Source: Flavobacteriales bacterium
GTDB taxonomy: Bacteria; Bacteroidota; Bacteroidia; Flavobacteriales_G; Salibacteraceae
Direction of reading: 5' to 3'
DNA: 18,595 nt
Assembly (NCBI GenBank): GCA_003499525.1
Contig: DNTB01000008.1
Coordinates: 1-18,595 of the forward strand
A model generated the notes under the pieces. The model worked only from the letters and a program-made list of their open reading frames with translations, ran no database searches and was not told the DNA's origin. The translations under genes and the position numbers were made by a program. The first letter of the stretch is position 1. Each line of letters begins with the position of its first letter. Shown here piece after piece: positions 1 through 7,850 of this stretch.

Positions 1-464
1 GACAGCCTCCTCCACAGACTACAATCATTGAGATTGTAGAAGATGATGAGGAGCTTGAAGAAGAACTTGAAATTGAGGATACCGATGTTGATGAGGATGA
101 AGTAATAGAGTTCGTTGAAGTGGCAGAGGAAGAAGAAGTTGCAGAGGCGGAGATCTTTACTATTGTTGAAAATATGCCGGAATTTCCCGGTGGTGAGGCC
201 AAGCTTTTTGAGTATTTGGGAAAATCAATCAAATACCCTTCTATGGCCAAGGATGCAGGAATCCAGGGCATAGTTTACGTTTCCTTCGTTATTGAAAGAG
301 ATGGAAGTGTCGCAGACGTTCAGGTGCTGAGAGGTATCGGAGGAGGATGCGATGAAGAAGCAGTCCGAGTTGTTGAAAAAATGCCAAATTGGTCTCCAGG
401 AAAACAAAGAGGAAAACCAGTTCGGGTACGATATAACCTACCTATCCGATTCGTTCTGAAATAG
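1..464 (+). CDS. Energy transducer TonB, C-terminal part (5' end outside window)
   Basis: The reading frame is open from base 3 to the TAG at 462-464, so the gene begins upstream of the window; the GTG at 120 is only an internal valine codon. What is visible is a proline/glutamine end of a linker, a very acidic stretch of about 45 residues (an IEIVEDDEE-type run), then a complete TonB C-terminal domain. That domain runs from the FPGG motif (about base 185) through YPSMAKDAGIQG, the VSFVIERDGSV strand and a WSPGKQRGKPV turn to the final IRFVLK. In this family the protein spans the inner membrane and periplasm and passes proton-motive energy to TonB-dependent outer-membrane receptors. The acidic linker is common in Bacteroidota TonB proteins. 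A strong terminator follows 19 bases after the stop, so this is the end of its transcript. Confidence 0.9.
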   Translation, partial: QPPPQTTIIEIVEDDEELEEELEIEDTDVDEDEVIEFVEVAEEEEVAEAEIFTIVENMPEFPGGEAKLFEYLGKSIKYPSMAKDAGIQGIVYVSFVIERDGSVADVQVLRGIGGGCDEEAVRVVEKMPNWSPGKQRGKPVRVRYNLPIRFVLK

Positions 465-483
465 TTTCTTGAATTGAATTTTG

Positions 484-508
484 AACCCCGCTCCTGCGGG
501 GTTTTTTT
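484..508 (+). terminator. Intrinsic terminator after tonB
   Basis: An 8-bp perfect stem AACCCCGC / GCGGGGTT (484-491 and 496-503) closes a TCCT tetraloop, and its 3' arm runs into a T-tract (502-508). This is a textbook Rho-independent terminator for the upstream TonB gene. It ends only 11 bases before the likely deoC start codon. Confidence 0.9.
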
Positions 509-519
509 ATGCCATAATT

Positions 520-1260
520 ATGACGGTATTTGCTCAACAATTGTATCAGCTCTTGGATGTGACCTCCCTGAATAACACAGACAATGAAAAGGTTATTCAA
601 AAACTCATTGAAGATGTTTTATCTACCAAAGGCCGCTTGAACATTGCCCCTGCTGCAATTTGCGTCTATCCAAATTTTGCAAAGTTGGTCTCACGACAAC
701 TCAATAACACTTCAATAAAAACGGCCGTTGTGGCAAGTGCTTTTCCGCACGGACAGGCCTCGACGGATATCAAGGCTACTGAAATTTATAAAGCTGTTGA
801 AGACGGTGCACAAGAAATAGATGTTGTTTTGAACAGAGGGTTAGCCACACAGGGCAATTGGGACTATGTCGAAATGGAGATTTCATTGTTCAGAGATGTT
901 TCCCGATCTAGAACCCTAAAGGTAATTCTTGAAACTTGTGAGCTTAACGCAGAGCAAATAGAAATGGCTACCCAAATCTGTCTTCGCAATGAAGTAGATT
1001 TTGTAAAAACCAGCACCGGTAAGGGACTAAAGGGAGCGGAGCTTGAATCTTCACGTTTGATTCTGGAGTTGATCCGAGCACAATTTGAGAAAACTGGACG
1101 CAGAACAGGTTTTAAAGCAGCAGGGGGTATTCGCACCGAAGAAGATGCCCGAACCTACTGGAATCTGGTTAGAGAGACCCTCGGTCCGGATTGGCTGGAC
1201 GCAAAGTACTTCAGAATTGGAGCAAGCAGCTTAGTGGAAAACTTGTTAAATCAGATTTGA
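520..1260 (+). CDS. deoC: Deoxyribose-phosphate aldolase
   Basis: A 246-residue class I aldolase that splits 2-deoxyribose-5-phosphate into glyceraldehyde-3-phosphate and acetaldehyde, in deoxynucleoside catabolism in the cytoplasm. It resembles the E. coli-type enzyme: LLDVTSLN near the N-terminus, AAICVYP (45-51), EIDVVLN with the active-site Asp (D101), LKVILET (133-139), FVKTSTGKG with the Schiff-base Lys K163, FKAAGGIRT with the second active-site Lys K199, and a phosphate-binding FRIGASSL end (231-238). Length is normal for the family. The ATG at 520 is chosen over an in-frame TTG at 481, because that start would translate through the preceding terminator hairpin. No clear Shine-Dalgarno sequence is seen, which is usual in this phylum. 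No other deo gene is adjacent. Confidence 0.93.
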   Translation: MTVFAQQLYQLLDVTSLNNTDNEKVIQKLIEDVLSTKGRLNIAPAAICVYPNFAKLVSRQLNNTSIKTAVVASAFPHGQASTDIKATEIYKAVEDGAQEIDVVLNRGLATQGNWDYVEMEISLFRDVSRSRTLKVILETCELNAEQIEMATQICLRNEVDFVKTSTGKGLKGAELESSRLILELIRAQFEKTGRRTGFKAAGGIRTEEDARTYWNLVRETLGPDWLDAKYFRIGASSLVENLLNQI

Positions 1261-1306
1261 ATTTCACTGGATTGCTGATTTGCGGAATAGCTACTTTTAT
1301 CTGCTG

Positions 1307-2818
1307 ATGATTAAGTTTTCCGGCCTTGCCTTTGTTGTTTTATTTTCTGCTTTTGGGCTTCATATTTCGGCGCAGCAAACAAGACTAAATTTTGACCTGA
1401 TCTCAACCTTTGACCAGGGCAGACAACTTTTTGAATCTGATTCGATTGTTCATTTAGGCTATAAGCCGATGATGGTAGACAGGGATTTCTACGATACCCT
1501 GGTAGAACATACTTTTCAGCGATACAATGGCAGGAAGTACAAAAGATGGTTAGGCAGAAAACTTTACAAAGAGAATTTCGCAATTATCCGTCAGAAAGAC
1601 CTTTACATAACCATAGATCCGTTGATGAATTTTCAAGCCGGGACAGACCTTAAAGATTCAGACCGGGGCACCCTCACCACCAATACTCGTGCACTCCTGG
1701 TGCAAGGAAATGTAACCGATAAGATCTATTTCCGCACTGATTTTTACGAAACACAGAGTTATTTTCCGGCTTATCTCGACACGTTTATTCTTCAGGATAG
1801 AGTCGTACCTGGTCAGGGAAGAGCAAAAGTTTTTAAAGAAACCGGCTGGGATTATCCCGTGGTGACCGGCTTTGTTCATTTTCAGGCTACCGATAATCTG
1901 GACTTTCAATTTGGACATGACAAGCTCTTCATTGGTCATGGATACAGATCCATGCTTTTGAGCGACAATGCATTTAACTTTCCTTATCTCCGGGCGGGAT
2001 TAAAACTCCTAAAAAATAAGATCAACTATCATGCAGCCTGGGCGGCCCTGCAGGTAAAAGAAAAAATTGACGATGGTGCAGGTGGACGCGATCTGTATAT
2101 TCGGAAGGCAGCTAATTTTAACTACTTCAGTTTCAAACCATCGCCCCTGATTGAGGTTGGTTTGTTCGAAGGGGTTATTTGGGAGCGTTGGAATCCCAAT
2201 GATGGAAATGTCGATTTGTCCCCACTTTTTGTCAATCCAATTCCACTGGTAAACTCTTTTGCAACCTGGAATGATTCATTAACAGGAACTAATCTCGGGC
2301 TAAACCTCTTGGTAAAACCATTCGGTCGGATTGCATTCTACGGGCAGTTCGTCTTAGACAACCGAGACCAAAATGGGTTTCAAATTGGAACCCGGGGATA
2401 TGACCTTTTCGGAATTAAAGGCCTGAACTATTTGCTTGAATTTAACTCTGGGTCTGAAAGTCTTTCTGGTTCCAATGATTTTGGCATTCAAGAAGGTTAC
2501 ACCGCCTTTTATCATTACAACCAACCCCTGGCCCACACATGGGGTGGAGATTTTAATGAGCTTGTCGTTTATTTAGGTTATCGGTGGAGACAATTAATGG
2601 GCAGTGTCAAAGTCAATGCCGGCCAAAGGAATGTTTCTTTTGCTGAACCCACGGACCTGACTATTGTCGATTTCAACTTAGCCTATATTTTCAATCCTCG
2701 CACCAACCTCATGGTTTTTGGCGGTGCAGTGATGAGAGATGACAGTAATTTTCCGGCTACTCAGTGGGTGTATTTTGGCCTGAAAACGAACCTAAGAAAT
2801 CTATATTATGACTTCTAG
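1307..2818 (+). CDS. Wzi-like capsule-assembly family outer-membrane protein, copy 1
   Basis: A 503-residue predicted outer-membrane beta-barrel. It opens with a signal peptide (MIKFSGLAFVVLF, cleavage probably after HISA near residue 23), has alternating strand-like stretches throughout, and ends in YYDF with a terminal Phe typical of barrel proteins. It shares motifs with its downstream neighbour in the same order: VVPGQG, GYRSMLLSD (about residue 212), GLFEGVIWE, VNPI, YGQFVLD and a late NQPLAHTWGGDFNE. Both match the Bacteroidota 'capsule assembly Wzi' family; E. coli Wzi is a surface lectin that anchors group 1 capsule. The function here is inferred from the family, and some Bacteroidota relatives may act in gliding or other surface processes. 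The ATG at 1307 gives a proper signal peptide; the in-frame TTG at 1280 would put polar residues before it. The gene lies 46 bases after deoC and overlaps the next gene by 11 bases. Confidence 0.72.
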   Translation: MIKFSGLAFVVLFSAFGLHISAQQTRLNFDLISTFDQGRQLFESDSIVHLGYKPMMVDRDFYDTLVEHTFQRYNGRKYKRWLGRKLYKENFAIIRQKDLYITIDPLMNFQAGTDLKDSDRGTLTTNTRALLVQGNVTDKIYFRTDFYETQSYFPAYLDTFILQDRVVPGQGRAKVFKETGWDYPVVTGFVHFQATDNLDFQFGHDKLFIGHGYRSMLLSDNAFNFPYLRAGLKLLKNKINYHAAWAALQVKEKIDDGAGGRDLYIRKAANFNYFSFKPSPLIEVGLFEGVIWERWNPNDGNVDLSPLFVNPIPLVNSFATWNDSLTGTNLGLNLLVKPFGRIAFYGQFVLDNRDQNGFQIGTRGYDLFGIKGLNYLLEFNSGSESLSGSNDFGIQEGYTAFYHYNQPLAHTWGGDFNELVVYLGYRWRQLMGSVKVNAGQRNVSFAEPTDLTIVDFNLAYIFNPRTNLMVFGGAVMRDDSNFPATQWVYFGLKTNLRNLYYDF

Positions 2819-4421
2819 GTTTACAAGTTACATTGCCCTTGTTGGTGTTATTGTTTACACATTTATGGCTAATGGACAAAATCGCCAGCTTGCACCGTTG
2901 TTGCATGAGGTTTCCCATCCACTACAGAATATTCTTGATACGATTGGAACAGATTTTCATCCTACAGTTCAGCCTTATTTAGAGCGGGATGTCAACAAAG
3001 CGGATTGGTTTAGAAAGACCTTTGAGACAGATTATTTTACGGATAAATTTATTTTCCAGTTGAAACTGAACAAAAAATCAGAAAAAACTCCCATTAAGCT
3101 ATCCGCATTACCCATCGGTCAAATTTCCGGTGGATTTGAGGGTGGAAGCAGCAGAACATTCCTTCAAACAGGAATTGGGGTTAATCTGAGCGCTATGGTT
3201 GGCAGCAAACTGGACGTGAATATCAATATACTCAGCTCAAATTCAAGTTTCCCGCTCTATGTGGAGAATTATATTTTCAATAACAAGATAGTGCCCGGTC
3301 AGGGTTGGGCAAATCCGTCCGATTTAGGGTATTTCTACAACAACAGTACGGGTTATGTCAGCTACTCTCCTGGGAAATATTTTAATGTGACCGTGGGATA
3401 TGGAAAAAACTTTTGGGGAGAAGGATACCGATCAATGATGCTCTCCGATGCAGCCTACAACTATGGTTATTTGAGACTGACGACTAACATATGGAAGATA
3501 CAGTACACCAATTTATTCACCTCATTTAGAGATATTTACAACAGGTCAGATGCACCTGGACAATTCAACAATAAATATGGGTCGTTTCACTATTTGAGTT
3601 TGAATCTCACTAAACGATGGAACATAGGCCTATTTGAAGGGATTATTTGGCAGGGTTCTGATTCTCTTATAAACAGGGGCTTTGATATCCAGTACCTGAA
3701 CCCCATAATTTTCCTAAGACCAGTAGAGTATTCCATTGGTTCAGCGGACAATGCTCTTCTTGGAATGACCATGAGCTACCGAATTATCAAAGGAATAAAG
3801 GCCTATGGGCAATTCATTTTGGATGAATTTCTTCTGCGCGAAATCCGGAACAATAACGGGTGGTGGGGAAATAAATTTGCTACTCAATTGGGGCTCAAGT
3901 ATTACAATGCTTTTAACATAGAACGACTTACTTTACTCACCGAATGGAACCTGTCCCGTCCATACATGTATAGCCATGACAACCCAGTTCAGGCTTATGG
4001 GCACTGGAATGAACCTTTGGCTCACCCATCAGGGGCAAACTTTAATGAATACATCATTGCCGGCAACTATTACATCAACCATTTCGTCTTCCAACTTCGC
4101 TATAATTATCTGGATCAAGGTATTGACAGGGTTTTTAATAATGTGGACGGAGAAACAGAAGTTCTGAACTATGGAAGCAATATTTTCAGATCGAATGACA
4201 CCAGAGTCAATGATTTTAATAATACCATCGGTCAGGGAATAAACCGGCAGATGCACACTACTTTCCTTAAGGCTTCATGGCTTGTTAGCACCAAAGCCAA
4301 TCTGTGGCTTGAGGCAAGCTTCACGTGGAGGTATGAAAATGTTGATAGTTCAGAAAACAATTTATTCTTTCCAACCATTGGTATACGTACTGGTTTGTAT
4401 AATCAGTATTGGGATTTTTAA
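2808..4421 (+). CDS. Wzi-like capsule-assembly family outer-membrane protein, copy 2
   Basis: A 537-residue paralogue of the preceding gene, whose 3' end it overlaps by 11 bases, implying translational coupling. The N-terminal MTSRFTSYIALVGVIVYTF segment ending near ANGQ is a signal peptide. Barrel-like strands follow, and the C-terminus is QYWDF with a terminal Phe. Shared landmarks are IVPGQGWA, GYRSMMLSD (about residue 206), GLFEGIIWQ, LNPIIFLRP, YGQFILDEF and NEPLAHPSGANFNEY. The central GYRSM-LSD block and the PLAH block are the best conserved between the two proteins. It is probably an outer-membrane protein acting on surface polysaccharide, by family membership only. No glycosyltransferase or export gene is nearby to support a capsule locus. 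Confidence 0.72.
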   Translation: MTSRFTSYIALVGVIVYTFMANGQNRQLAPLLHEVSHPLQNILDTIGTDFHPTVQPYLERDVNKADWFRKTFETDYFTDKFIFQLKLNKKSEKTPIKLSALPIGQISGGFEGGSSRTFLQTGIGVNLSAMVGSKLDVNINILSSNSSFPLYVENYIFNNKIVPGQGWANPSDLGYFYNNSTGYVSYSPGKYFNVTVGYGKNFWGEGYRSMMLSDAAYNYGYLRLTTNIWKIQYTNLFTSFRDIYNRSDAPGQFNNKYGSFHYLSLNLTKRWNIGLFEGIIWQGSDSLINRGFDIQYLNPIIFLRPVEYSIGSADNALLGMTMSYRIIKGIKAYGQFILDEFLLREIRNNNGWWGNKFATQLGLKYYNAFNIERLTLLTEWNLSRPYMYSHDNPVQAYGHWNEPLAHPSGANFNEYIIAGNYYINHFVFQLRYNYLDQGIDRVFNNVDGETEVLNYGSNIFRSNDTRVNDFNNTIGQGINRQMHTTFLKASWLVSTKANLWLEASFTWRYENVDSSENNLFFPTIGIRTGLYNQYWDF

Positions 4422-4445
4422 TCAAAAACGCCTCTTGGTTGGATA

Positions 4446-5390
4446 ATGAATAATTTTAGATTTGCACACGCTCAAGCGCAGCAGATGCTTTCCCGTATTT
4501 TAAAAGGACAAGACGTACTCACCTTAATTGGTGCAAAAGCTTCAGTTTATGCGGCTTTTACCAAGCTTAGGCTGTCATCACTGGTCGTATTTAGTGCCGT
4601 AATGACTTATTTTTTGGCTGCGGAAAATATCAGCTGGGTTGTACTATTTGCTCTCACTGTTGGCGGTTTTATGATTACAGGAGCCTCCAATGGAATGAAT
4701 CAACTTCTTGAAAAAGACTTTGATGCTTTAATGGACAGAACTAGAAACAGGCCATTGCCATCGGGTCAGTTGTCGGTATCAGAAGGCCTTATTCTCTCGG
4801 TAATCCTTGCCGTAATTGGAGTTTTTCTCCTGTACTTCCTTGTCAATCCATTATCAGGACTTTTAGGATCTTTAGCGGTTTTGCTTTATGTTGGAATCTA
4901 CACCCCGATGAAGCGGATTTCATCGTGGTCAGTGATTATCGGAGCAGTTCCTGGAGCAATTCCCCCAATGTTAGGAGCAGTTGCAGCAACAGGCAGCTTT
5001 GGCTTGCTTCCCGGGATGCTTTTTGCACTTCAGTTTGCCTGGCAATTGCCTCATTTTTGGTCCATTGCGTGGAAAATAGATGAAGACTACAAAAAAGCGG
5101 GTTATAGAATGTTGCCCATCTATGGTGAAAAAGACAGCGCCACAAGTTGGGTGATTTTGGCCTCCTCAGTAGTTTTGGTATTTACAGGAGTTCTTATCTA
5201 TGAAATGGGTTTTTTCTCAATAATTGGGCTAACTACTCATGTATTCTTTAGCGGTTTAATGCTGTATTATAGCTTTTTACTTGTCGGCCGTAAATCTGAA
5301 GAAGCAGCAAAAGGAATAATGTTCGGTTCATTCGCGTATCTGCCTTTGGTTTTGATAGCAATCTTATTAGATAAAATCTGGATGTTATGA
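4446..5390 (+). CDS. ctaB: Heme O synthase (protoheme IX farnesyltransferase)
   Basis: A polytopic UbiA-family prenyltransferase of 314 residues (301 if it starts at the ATG at 4485) that transfers a farnesyl group from farnesyl diphosphate to heme b, giving heme O for cytochrome oxidase. The Asp-rich metal/diphosphate site is seen as NQLLEKDFDALMDRTRNRP (residues 85-103). The second signature, DEDYKKAGYRMLP (212-224), carries the conserved Y-K-A-G and MLP residues. LPHFW (201-205) and about eight to nine membrane segments fit the family. The N-terminal 13 residues are polar and not typical, and a promoter-like box overlaps them, so the later start is a real alternative. The stop overlaps the next start by 4 bases (ATGA at 5387). 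It is the first gene of the oxidase accessory cluster. Confidence 0.93.
   Translation: MNNFRFAHAQAQQMLSRILKGQDVLTLIGAKASVYAAFTKLRLSSLVVFSAVMTYFLAAENISWVVLFALTVGGFMITGASNGMNQLLEKDFDALMDRTRNRPLPSGQLSVSEGLILSVILAVIGVFLLYFLVNPLSGLLGSLAVLLYVGIYTPMKRISSWSVIIGAVPGAIPPMLGAVAATGSFGLLPGMLFALQFAWQLPHFWSIAWKIDEDYKKAGYRMLPIYGEKDSATSWVILASSVVLVFTGVLIYEMGFFSIIGLTTHVFFSGLMLYYSFLLVGRKSEEAAKGIMFGSFAYLPLVLIAILLDKIWML
4457..4464 (+). promoter_or_regulatory. Possible Bacteroidota-type -7 box before or inside ctaB
   Basis: TAGATTTG matches the Bacteroidota -7 consensus TAnnTTTG exactly. A TTGG at 4436-4439, 17 bases upstream, could serve as the -33 element. The box lies inside the first codons of the longest ctaB reading frame. 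If used, transcription would start near 4470 and translation at the in-frame ATG at 4485. The consensus is short, so chance occurrence is possible. Confidence 0.35.
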
Positions 5391-5968
5391 GCGCTCAAAG
5401 TGAAATGAAATTAGAGCGAGCAGCGATTCGGGCTCGTGCCAGCAAACCCATGCTATGGATAGGCCTGGTCAGTATTACCATGATTTTTGCGGCTTTAACG
5501 AGCGCCTATATAGTTCGTCAGGCCGACCCTGATTGGTTATCGCTACAATTGCCCCAGCCCTTTTTTGTTAGTACGGCTATAATTGTTTTAAGTAGTATGA
5601 CTTTATGGGCAGCAGCCTATTTCATCAAACAGAACAACTATGCTCAGGTGACCAATTTTGTAGGATTGACCTTGTTGTTGGCCGTAGGTTTTGTGTTTGC
5701 ACAGTTTTATACCTATTCCTATATGGTTGATGAGGGCTACTATCTTACAGGCAGTAATATTTCCTCCTCATTCCTGTATATCCTAACAGGTTTGCACCTG
5801 GCCCACTTGTTTGGGGGAATTATTGCACTTATCGTAACAATGGTTTATGCCCTTAGAAAAAAGTACTCCAAAGACCACAAATTAGGTTTTGAATTAACTG
5901 CTACTTACTGGCATTACCTCACAGGTCTTTGGATATATTTATTATTGTTTCTGTTATTTGTAAAATAA
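5387..5968 (+). CDS. Cytochrome c oxidase subunit III, short form
   Basis: A 193-residue, five-helix membrane protein of the heme-copper oxidase subunit III family. Helices lie at about 22-44, 58-77, 90-109, 130-152 and 170-191. Family features include the ILTGLHLAHLFGGIIAL segment (HxxH-like, about 132-148) and ATYWHYLTGLWIYLL near the C-terminus, equivalent to the YWHFVDxVW signature. It overlaps ctaB by 4 bases and is followed after 24 bases by a second, longer subunit III gene. Two subunit III-like genes in a row are a usual arrangement in Bacteroidota caa3-type clusters. Subunit III stabilises the proton-pumping complex but has no redox centre. Subunits I and II are not in the window. 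Confidence 0.9.
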   Translation: MSAQSEMKLERAAIRARASKPMLWIGLVSITMIFAALTSAYIVRQADPDWLSLQLPQPFFVSTAIIVLSSMTLWAAAYFIKQNNYAQVTNFVGLTLLLAVGFVFAQFYTYSYMVDEGYYLTGSNISSSFLYILTGLHLAHLFGGIIALIVTMVYALRKKYSKDHKLGFELTATYWHYLTGLWIYLLLFLLFVK

Positions 5969-5992
5969 TCAATCAACCCAAGCATTTAACTC

Positions 5993-6799
5993 ATGGCAGG
6001 CGAAGCTACCAAAGCAATACCAACAAAAGAACTCTGGGGAGGTGGAAGGTCTCCCTTCAGTGTGAGCTACGGAAAGATGATGATGTGGCTCTTCCTTATT
6101 TCAGATGCATTAACATTCAGTGGATTTTTAGGGGCATTGGCATTTATGCGAATAAAATATGCCGACATCTGGCCTATTACTGAGGACATTTTCTATCACT
6201 TCCCATTCGTGGGTCACGATACACATTTACCACTGCTCTATGTAGCGTTGATGACCTTTATTCTCATCATTAGCTCTGTAACCATGGTCTTAGCGGTAGA
6301 GGCAGGACACAGAATGGACAAAAAAGGAGTAACCAAATGGCTGGCACTAACAGTTCTGGGTGGTGCTATTTTCCTGGGTTCACAAGCCTGGGAGTGGAAA
6401 ACATTTATACATGGAACAGATCATGGATCGTATGCCTTGGCCGATGGCACCATGGCGATTGCAATGGAAAATGGAGATCTGAAGATGAGAGATGGCTCAA
6501 TATTAACGGGTACTGAAGCACAGAACGTTAAAGAAACTTCAAAGTTTGTGCAAGGAGCCAACCTACATAAGAATGAATACGGGCTTCAATTGTATGCGAA
6601 TTTCTTCTTTTTCATTACTGGATTTCACGGGACTCATGTACTCAGTGGAGTCATCATTAATTTGATAATTCTCATGAACGTGCGTAAAGGAGTTTACCAC
6701 GAGCGAGGGCACTATGAGATGGTGGAGAAAGCTGGACTTTACTGGCATTTCGTAGACCTAGTATGGGTTTTTGTATTCACATTTTTCTATCTGGTTTAA
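5993..6799 (+). CDS. Cytochrome c oxidase subunit III, long form
   Basis: A 268-residue subunit III. It begins MAGEATKAIPTKELWGGG and contains the family's FFITGFHGTHVLSGVI segment (about 203-218) and a C-terminal GLYWHFVDLVWVFVFTFFYL, which closely matches the classical COX III signature. Between two membrane helices lies a soluble, charged insertion of about 60 residues (roughly 135-197), containing NGDLKMRDGS and KETSKFVQGANLHKNEYG. Similar loops occur in other Bacteroidota subunit III proteins. The start ATG at 5993 follows the upstream stop by 24 bases. It probably assembles with the short subunit III, subunit IV and distant CoxA/CoxB into the inner-membrane caa3-type oxidase. Confidence 0.93.
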   Translation: MAGEATKAIPTKELWGGGRSPFSVSYGKMMMWLFLISDALTFSGFLGALAFMRIKYADIWPITEDIFYHFPFVGHDTHLPLLYVALMTFILIISSVTMVLAVEAGHRMDKKGVTKWLALTVLGGAIFLGSQAWEWKTFIHGTDHGSYALADGTMAIAMENGDLKMRDGSILTGTEAQNVKETSKFVQGANLHKNEYGLQLYANFFFFITGFHGTHVLSGVIINLIILMNVRKGVYHERGHYEMVEKAGLYWHFVDLVWVFVFTFFYLV

Positions 6800-6810
6800 G
6801 CTGTATCAAT

Positions 6811-7170
6811 ATGGAACGCGACGATATTATTGAGTATTCCCTCGACACACATCATTCGGAAGAGGAAGGCAGGAAAATCCGTAAGAACATTTATGTGGTA
6901 ACGGCTATTTTGTCGATAGTTACCATAGTAGAGGTGGCCATGGGGTTAATTTTTAAGAAGAGTGTATATGGGCAAACCCCGGAAATCTGGGATTCAATCA
7001 AGACAGCTTACATCATTCTTACCCTTGTTAAGGCCGGTTACATCGTCATGATATTTATGCATCTAGGTGATGAGCGCAAAAGCTTCAGGTGGATCATTCT
7101 TGCACCCTATATACTCTTCATACTTTACTTGCTGTTCATTGTGCTTATTGACTCTGTTCAGGCAATGTAA
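6811..7170 (+). CDS. Cytochrome c oxidase subunit IV family protein
   Basis: A 119-residue protein with an N-terminal cytoplasmic tail rich in charged residues (MERDDIIEYSLDTHHSEEEGR) and three membrane helices at about 28-47, 64-82 and 92-114. The KTAYIILTLVKAGYIVMIFMHL stretch, with its final MHL and the following DERKSFRW, is characteristic of the prokaryotic subunit IV (caa3/cyoD-like) family. It starts at the ATG 11 bases after the subunit III stop; the in-frame TTG at 6763 lies inside the upstream coding region and is not credible. Its position directly behind the subunit III genes supports the assignment. The family is thought to help assembly or stability of the oxidase. Confidence 0.88.
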   Translation: MERDDIIEYSLDTHHSEEEGRKIRKNIYVVTAILSIVTIVEVAMGLIFKKSVYGQTPEIWDSIKTAYIILTLVKAGYIVMIFMHLGDERKSFRWIILAPYILFILYLLFIVLIDSVQAM

Positions 7171-7172
7171 GT

Positions 7173-7850
7173 ATGGCTAAAAATTCGAGATGGAGAGCGG
7201 TCTTAGTGGTGCTCATCCTCATATTACCTTCTCTTATTTACGTTGCACTTACTACAGGTAAGCACAATACGGATGAAATGCCAATCTATGGAGTAAAACC
7301 GGATGGCAGCCTGCATGAAGTGAAGTCATTTTCTTTTCAGGATCAGTTTGGAAATCAGATTGACGATCAACTGATGGAAAGCCACATTACAGTTTGGAGT
7401 TTTTATTGTCCCGATTGCAACGATAGCCTTTCGCGGGTTGCTACATTGATCAAAGATGTTTCAGATCGATTTTTCGATAAAAAGGATATCCGCTTTTTAT
7501 CCCTGAACATCTCAGATACTATAGATCAGCAGCCTATAGCAGAGTATATTCGGCCGTTCGGAGCTTTAAATGATCGATGGCATTACCTTAACAATTCCAC
7601 AGAGGAAGCTATAGAATTTGCACGTGAATCCCTCCTGATCGGAGGGGCAGATTATCCGCTAGGGCTTAAGGAAGAACAACAATGGGCGACAATCGTTGTA
7701 GTCGATAAGAAAGGAAGAATACGAGGGTATGCAGATGGAATCCAATACCTGAGTGAAAAAGAACTTATCGACATCATTAAATATGTCCGACTCGAAGAAT
7801 ATCGCGCCAACAGTAAATCCAGATCAGAGCAGTTTGAACGAAAAAGGTAG
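7173..7850 (+). CDS. Sco1/SenC/PrrC-like thioredoxin-fold protein, atypical metal site
   Basis: A 225-residue membrane-anchored protein: an uncleaved N-terminal helix (residues 8-26) then a periplasmic thioredoxin fold. Sco features visible are FSFQDQFGNQI (53-63), a Cys motif after a hydrophobic strand (WSFYCPDCN, C79 and C82), LSLNISD (109-115), DRWHYLNN in place of the usual W-x-FLTG block, and VVVDKKGRIRGYADG (175-189). Sco proteins deliver copper to the CuA site of oxidase subunit II or reduce its cysteines, using a CxxxC pair and a distant His. Here the pair is CxxC and the usual His before the VVVD strand is replaced by EEQQW, so copper binding is doubtful and a thiol-reductase role is more likely. 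It begins 2 bases after subunit IV and overlaps the next gene. Confidence 0.82.
   Translation: MAKNSRWRAVLVVLILILPSLIYVALTTGKHNTDEMPIYGVKPDGSLHEVKSFSFQDQFGNQIDDQLMESHITVWSFYCPDCNDSLSRVATLIKDVSDRFFDKKDIRFLSLNISDTIDQQPIAEYIRPFGALNDRWHYLNNSTEEAIEFARESLLIGGADYPLGLKEEQQWATIVVVDKKGRIRGYADGIQYLSEKELIDIIKYVRLEEYRANSKSRSEQFERKR

Noticed and set aside
1..130. Acidic low-complexity stretch as something novel
   Set aside because: Glu/Asp-rich linkers are common in Bacteroidota TonB proteins.
120..464. GTG at 120 as the start of a short TonB-like gene
   Set aside because: The frame stays open to the window edge with typical TonB linker sequence, so the GTG is internal.
481..519. TTG start adding 13 residues to DeoC
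   Set aside because: It would translate the terminator hairpin; the ATG at 520 matches the family N-terminus.
5387..6799. Two subunit III genes as an unusual duplication
   Set aside because: A short and a long subunit III side by side is the common arrangement in Bacteroidota oxidase clusters.
6763..6810. Upstream TTG start for subunit IV
   Set aside because: It lies within the subunit III coding region and adds unrelated residues; ATG 6811 gives the family N-terminus.
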